Positions 58,663 through 64,000 of a stretch of DNA of 64,000 nt are shown here, in pieces; the first letter of the stretch is position 1; each line of letters begins with the position of its first letter. The notes under the pieces were generated by a model. The model saw only the letters and a list, made by a program, of their open reading frames with translations. It did not search any database and was not told where the DNA came from. Made by a program: the position numbers and the translations under genes. The DNA is from Trissonchulus latispiculum (lineage: Eukaryota; Nematoda; Enoplea; Enoplida; Ironidae). The stretch is taken from contig JASAND010026593.1 of NCBI GenBank assembly GCA_030248195.1, positions 1 through 64,000 of the forward strand, read 5' to 3'.

Positions 58663-61600
58663 GGTATGTATCCATCCACCATAATTTGGAAAGTCGATTT
58701 AAAGGAACGGTAGTCGGTGCTAGCAAACTGCTTCAGCAATAGTCCACCAAGGTTGCCCTTTTCCACCCTAAAATCTCCAAATGTTTTGTAGTCTCTGAGC
58801 AACTGTTGGATTTAGTTATTTCGAAATCGGGAGGGAGGGGCGGTTGTGTTTTCGGAAGAAGCTTGCTAATAATCAGTTCGAAGGAAGGAATACGTTTGAA
58901 GATTTGTAGATATCAAGATGGCTGGATTTCAAGAAAACCGATTTTAAGTTCAATTTTTAAAGATTGGCTTTACAGTTTTCAAAATTGGAATTTATGGGTC
59001 GTGTTGTGCTAAGTTTCGCTGAAATTTTGTAATGATATAGCATTTGAATTCCTATTCTGGTCTGGATTAACCAAAAAAACGCTATGAGCTAATAAGTATT
59101 AATTTTTTGCCAGGTCTGCTTAAGAACTGTAGGGTTGAGTGTTCATTCACACGCTGAAAAAATAAACTACCGTTATGAAAACATTGACACAGGCACTTGG
59201 TATGAAGAACTGAAACACGAAGAAAATGTCTGTCTCCACTTTGTTGTCAAAGAAACAGCACATAAAATGAGCAGCTAGCAAAAGGTTTGGAATTTAGTGG
59301 ACTAGAAAAAGGCGTTCAGGGTCTGATCCGTCTGATTATACCCTCTCTGGAAATGGCTGGGTATAGAAATTGCTTTTCAATACAAAATAACAATGGTGAA
59401 ATTATCATAGATATGTGCTACAATGTGTAGAACTGTAATATGATAAGCATTTTCGCAGCATTTTCGCAGTGAACCTAAAATATCTATTATAGGCTCCTGA
59501 AGCCTGAGTTGTCTGGCAGTTTTGTACCCTATGTTTAACTTGCGACTTAGAGAACAGATAATAATTTTGCTTAGATAGATATTATGCATGGTTATATATG
59601 CATATTATATTATATTCTGTAGGTCATAGAGTTGCCCTTTATTTGACTGGCAGACACTGGTTATTTGTTAAGTACAAACCTGCGCAAAGTTTAACCTTTA
59701 GCCAGCCCGTCACCTCTTCTATCATAATAATAGAACAAAATAGTTAATAATATAGTAAACAATACTGCATGGCGGGCAGCAAATAAGATATCGTCGACTG
59801 TGCGCGAACATGACGGCATCTTATTTGTCAGATCCTCTTCGTTATTGTACAGAAATTCTAGCCTTTATATAGTCTCTGCTTAATCGGTTTTGAAGTATAC
59901 CTGATTGAGAAATCGAAGGTACAACTCAGTGCGCAGTTAGCCGAGGAAGTCGGCCTAACGATGACGTTCTCTTTGTCAGAATCCATGCTGCCACTCATTG
60001 CGCCTGAGAGCCTTTTCAAGAAAGGTAGAGTAGAGTTAAAGTTAACTCGATTCTTTTCGCGAAAGAGTTAAAGAGGAAAACTCAAGCTTGAGTGGAGTTA
60101 ATTTACTTTATAAATTATAGGTACTTTCTTTGAACTCTACTATTTCATACTCTAATCAATCCATTCTTGAAAGAAGTCGAAATCCAGAGATCATGTCTTT
60201 TATTGATTAAACGAGTTAAAAGTTTTGACACGGCATTAACTTAATCCTTGATCCTCAATCAGGATTAGGAGAGTTAAACAGTAATTTTAACTCGACGAGT
60301 AACGGATTTTAACACACAATACTCCTGGAACTCACGATCAAAAATTTAAGGTAACATTCAGAAAGCTATATACCGTCAGGCAACCTACTGTTTGTTGTAC
60401 ATACAACAAACGATTAAACACTTCTCTTAGCGGTGCTTTTTTCAAAACGGTGTGGCAAGCCTTGGGGCTATCCATCGTTCAAGCTGTATAACTGTTGTAC
60501 TGGGAGTGAGACAGATCAAAAAAAGCAAATTCGTGTAGGAGACTGTGGCTAGCCACATTGTCTAGTCTAAACTACAGAAAATAGTGAGATTTTATAAAAC
60601 TGATAAAATGGGTTCTAAATGCGTCATTAGGTTCAATTGATGGCAAAGTTTTATGACACTTATATGTATACAAAAATGATTCTTTAACACTATTATGTCA
60701 GTGTTAGGTTACAAATTATATATAAGTTTTGTAGGGCGAATGGGAAGTTTGGAGCAACGTTTAATATTTGTACACTGATAATGAGATCGCCAGTTTAGGA
60801 CTGCAGAAATTGTTCGCTACATTACAACGAGCCTGACACACAAACTACTGTAGTGGGAATTGTCTTTGCACTTGGGGTGATGCAGAAATTCCGAGAAGAC
60901 GAAAACTGTGTTTGCAAAAATTTGCACAATTCATGACGGAAATTCAAGCTGCAAACTAGGCGTAATTTAAAGTCTGAGATTTTTGAGCTGAGAAGGTTAT
61001 CGAGAACTGATTCTGCAAAGTTTTTGTGAGTCAAATACACGTCGACGACCTTCTCTCAGTCCCATTTGGACGAAACTTGGGAGAAGCTGTGAAATGAAGA
61101 CTTGTGCATTTCAAAAGTTTGAAGTTTTGATTTCAAAGTAAACAAGAATGAATAACTGCTTGTGTTTAGACTTCCGACTCTCAGATTTTCTTTGGAAGTT
61201 GAAACGACTTTAAAACTGAAGATTAGAATTCGTGATTTACGTATTGTGTTGTGCATATTGCATCATTTATTGCTATTTTACGTAGTTATATTCAAAAAAT
61301 TTTATTTTGTAAATTCCGTTTGGTGGGAGTAAACAGCAGCGAATCAGATTGCAGGAAACAGATTATCAAAACTTTGATCAGTCAACCATATTTATGCCTA
61401 CTGCGTTCTGATTGGTTGGTGGCTGGCTATACAACCTCCCACCAAGCGAAAACCGCATTTTTTAAATAATAAATTGGTGCTTACAGGGTCTTAACACAAT
61501 TGTCCACTCCGTCAGAATTCCGGATCAAAAGTCATATCTTAAATTTCTCTTTAGTTGCTCAAATTCTTGTGAAATAAAATATATTAACAAATGCACAGTT

Positions 61601-61965
61601 CATACCCACAATAATAGGTATGATGGAAGATTTGATTTGTCAGTAATTTTTGAAGCATTGTACACAATTTTTGCAACTTTCTTTACTACAGCACAATATT
61701 TATATACACTACTATGCTACGCAAGTCAATACACTCAATTGTCAAAATTAGCTTAGAATATTAAGCTGAAGTATTTTGTTCATTAGTCGACTTGATTGAT
61801 GACGTTGATTATGATTCGACCCTCAATGTCAATTGATATGGTTAGAAATCCGTCTCTAAAAGCAATTTGAGGTTGAGCATTCTTCTTCTTCCGCAGAAAC
61901 AACGGCTGTTATAGAAGCCTGAGAAACCTCTAAATTGTCCCCTGGCTTTATCTTAGTTTTTTAGT

Positions 61966-62825
61966 TCAAACTTGGGCAGAGCCTTCGACCTTAGTCGTAT
62001 TCCGGAACTCCACCACATTCTGTCGTTTGGTCAAACGTTGGATGATGTCCTTCTTAAACTTGGCATTAAGCCAAGCGTACAGCGGATTTGCAGAGCATGG
62101 CAAAACTGTACGAACTAAGATAAACTAGATAGAGTGCGTCACTGTTGTAGAACGGACTTTATGTATGATCCATCAGTGCAACCACTACATTATGCGGGAG
62201 CCAGGAGATGAGCATAGATTAGCACTAAGCTAATCAGTTTTAGGGTCGACTGTTGCCGTCTGTTTCATGATCATGTGGTGCCGATCGTTCAGGAGTCGAA
62301 CCTGGCAACTTCGGGCCAACCGCTGCTGCATGTGCTTCTGCAGTTCCCACCAGACCGCACCGTAACAGATTGCCATGATGGCAAACGGTATCACAAACTG
62401 TATTATGGAGATGCTGATGGAAAAGGTCTGCTGAAAGGCCTTTGAGGGCCAATTCTCGTTACAGAACTGTCCACAGATCCCGTGAACCCCCGAGCTTAGG
62501 TTTAACCTAAACGGTAGGGATTTCAGTTCCATAAAACGTCCGTAGGGATAGACTAGGGCACCCGATACTGTCCATAGGATGGGCAGGAGCCGCCAGCACT
62601 TCTGGCGATTTAGGATCAGACATTTTCGATAGGGAAATACGATGGTAGAAAATCGATCGATAGCAATAATGGTTAGGCTGAATGACGATATGATAATGCT
62701 GGTGCCCTGTAGCCAGGGCAGAGCGTGACACATAAATTTACCGAAAAACCATTCCTTGTAAATGTAGCTCAGCGGAGTAATTGGTACCGCAATCAGGCAG
62801 ACCAGCAGATCGGCTATGGTAAGAT
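61966..62825 (-). pseudogene. Truncated NPY/NPF-type receptor copy
   Basis: This is the inverted partner of the receptor gene. The 5' end is missing: the match begins at LTIADLL in TM2, so TM1 and the extracellular N-terminus are lost, and the frame runs out into unrelated sequence at 62826. From TM2 to the third intracellular loop the protein is the same as the intact gene. One extra base near 62262 then shifts the frame. Further indels follow in the TM6-TM7 region, including loss of about 8 bases near 62098 and changes near 62152 and 62208. It cannot make a working receptor. It may instead be a product of misassembly. Confidence 0.85.
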
Positions 62826-64000
62826 CCTGGCCAGGGTTTTTTTTGCGTCCAGAAGTGCGTCTGGACGCAAAGTTTCTTATCTTGACGCAACGAAATTCTA
62901 ACGGGACGCAAGCTAGACGCAACATTATTTCGGGAGAAAATTCACTTTTGTAAAAGTGAAAACTTTAAATGTTTCCAGTACCAATTTTTCCATATTTTCC
63001 AAAAATTTTCTCAGTTTCTGGGGGGCTCCGCCCCCCAGACCCCCTGGTGTTTTCCACTATGTCATCGAATGCCAACTCTTTGTAATGTATCAGTATATAC
63101 TTGTTGAGTTATTAGTTGAGTTATCTACATGTATCGATACATAACAGGTCAAAGCCCATTATTAATAAAATTTGTAGCCGTAGCCGAATATCCAAATTTT
63201 TGGAATCCTGTAATGTAATGAGGTTCATACAATTGCATTAGCACAGTTTTTAAAGTCTAAATTTTGTTCTTGACTGGATTTTCAAAACATTTTCAGTTTC
63301 TGGGGGTTAATCCCTTAATTACCAAAAGTCACCAAATTTGTAGAGTATCCAATTTTTGGTTTGGTTCATTTAAAGCATTCTAGCGCAGTCATCGAAAAAC
63401 GCTTGTCCTGAAGAAATTCAGGCATTAAAGGGTTAATCAATCGTATTCGTAACCAACGTTAATATTTCACTGTTTTGCCTTTGATTAATACCGCACTACG
63501 CATCGCATGCACGCTCTTTGTCTATTGATACTGCCTTCTCAAAATGAAAACAACTCAAAATTCTATAATTTACAAATGTAATTTACACAAAAAATGCATT
63601 AGGTATTTTAGCTAAATGTATCGGATCACAAATTAATCTTTTTAATCATTTTCATTACGGATTTATCCGTAATTTCAAAAAAGTTCTTCAACTTCTGGGG
63701 GGCTCCGCCCCCCAGACCCCCCGCTGCTTGTTTGTCATAATGTTTCCGGAATTCATTAGTTGTCAGAGTTTTCGAAACAAGATTACTGCCTTTGTTCTGA
63801 ATAATATTAATTTTATAGCTATTTAACTAATTCTTAATTAGTTTAACTATAACATCAAACATCTGAATAATGTGTGTCAATAATATCAAAAATTGGTCAT
63901 GATATGTGTTAGATACAACAGATGCGAATTAAATCGTTTTGCACATTTGCATTACGGATTTTTCGTAATCGCATAAAATTTTCTCAACTTCTGGGGGGCT
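62826..64000. other. Repeat region beyond the palindrome; GC hairpins
   Basis: No gene is seen. At the junction is the palindrome CCTGGCCAGG (62826-62835), then T8, then about five GACGCAA words (62845-62920). A hairpin unit, CTGGGGGGCTCCGCCCCCCAG followed by ACCCCC, occurs at 63018 and 63696 and is cut by the window end at 63990. A partial CTGGGGGTTAATCCC version is at 63300. Each is preceded by AAAATTTTCTCA(A/G) or a similar AT stretch, and two by ATTACGGATTT...GTAAT. The spacing is a few hundred bases, so this is a dispersed or long-period repeat that probably continues past the window. Confidence 0.6.

Larger units (their letters stand above)
55272..62825 (-). repeat. Right arm of giant inverted repeat (7.55 kb)
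   Basis: Reverse complement of 47517-55235, ending at 62825 where the match to the left arm stops abruptly. Substitutions and small indels against the left arm are frequent; for example, about eight to ten differences are visible in 190 bp just past the receptor stop. About 560 bp at the outer end (62265-62825) shows none that I can find. It contains no intact gene. Confidence 0.9.

Noticed and set aside
62230..62925. 231-codon open frame that could be read as a shortened functional receptor
   Set aside because: Its first 34 residues come from unrelated junction sequence, TM1 is missing and a frameshift removes TM6-TM7; pseudogene or artefact is more likely.
1..64000. Bacterial or phage features: operons, Shine-Dalgarno sites, CRISPR arrays, attachment sites
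   Set aside because: Spliced genes, AATAAA signals, SINEs and LINEs show an animal genome; regular spacer-repeat arrays are absent.

Overview
The window looks like a piece of a gene-poor, repeat-rich animal nuclear genome. Coding regions are split by GT-AG introns, AATAAA signals follow the stops, and there are tRNA-derived SINEs, a LINE fragment and many palindromic DNA transposons. The gene families (secreted M13/neprilysin-like peptidases and a neuropeptide Y/F-type receptor) point to a bilaterian invertebrate. I cannot name the lineage.

Three protein-coding loci are well supported. Two are tandem plus-strand paralogs of a secreted M13 zinc metallopeptidase (5242-9895, 702 aa; 26250-30608, 703 aa). 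Each has four coding exons; the two middle exons are the same size in both genes (150 and 234 nt) and every intron is phase 1. The second has a complete M13 active site. The first has Asp instead of Glu at the third zinc ligand. The third locus is a rhodopsin-class receptor of the NPY/NPF type on one exon (47267-48385). Peptidases of this type often cut neuropeptides, but nothing in the sequence links these peptidases to this receptor.

The largest structure is an inverted repeat of about 15 kb (47517-62825). Two arms of about 7.6 kb face each other across a (TA)n tract at 55236-55271. The left arm begins inside the receptor gene, so the right arm ends in a truncated, frameshifted receptor copy on the minus strand. 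Each arm carries smaller palindromic elements, so palindromes lie within palindromes. The proximal 560 bp or so of the receptor copy looks identical to the source, while the rest of the arm differs every few tens of bases. That pattern suggests gene conversion or an unpolished fold-back read in the assembly.

Most of the rest is non-autonomous transposons. I found: a hAT-like MITE family with four copies, each with 8-bp target duplications; a fold-back family with GGATC ends (three copies, each with 8-bp duplications); a fold-back family with ACCAAGAGT ends; a 1.5-kb element with 19-bp terminal repeats into which a fold-back element has inserted; a TTA-flanked Harbinger-like MITE; a SINE inside a TGTCGC-rich element; and several SINEs sharing a hairpin tail. 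A 5'-truncated LINE reverse transcriptase and a relic of a Ty3/gypsy-type integrase are also present. Element family names (FB-A, FB-B and so on) are mine.
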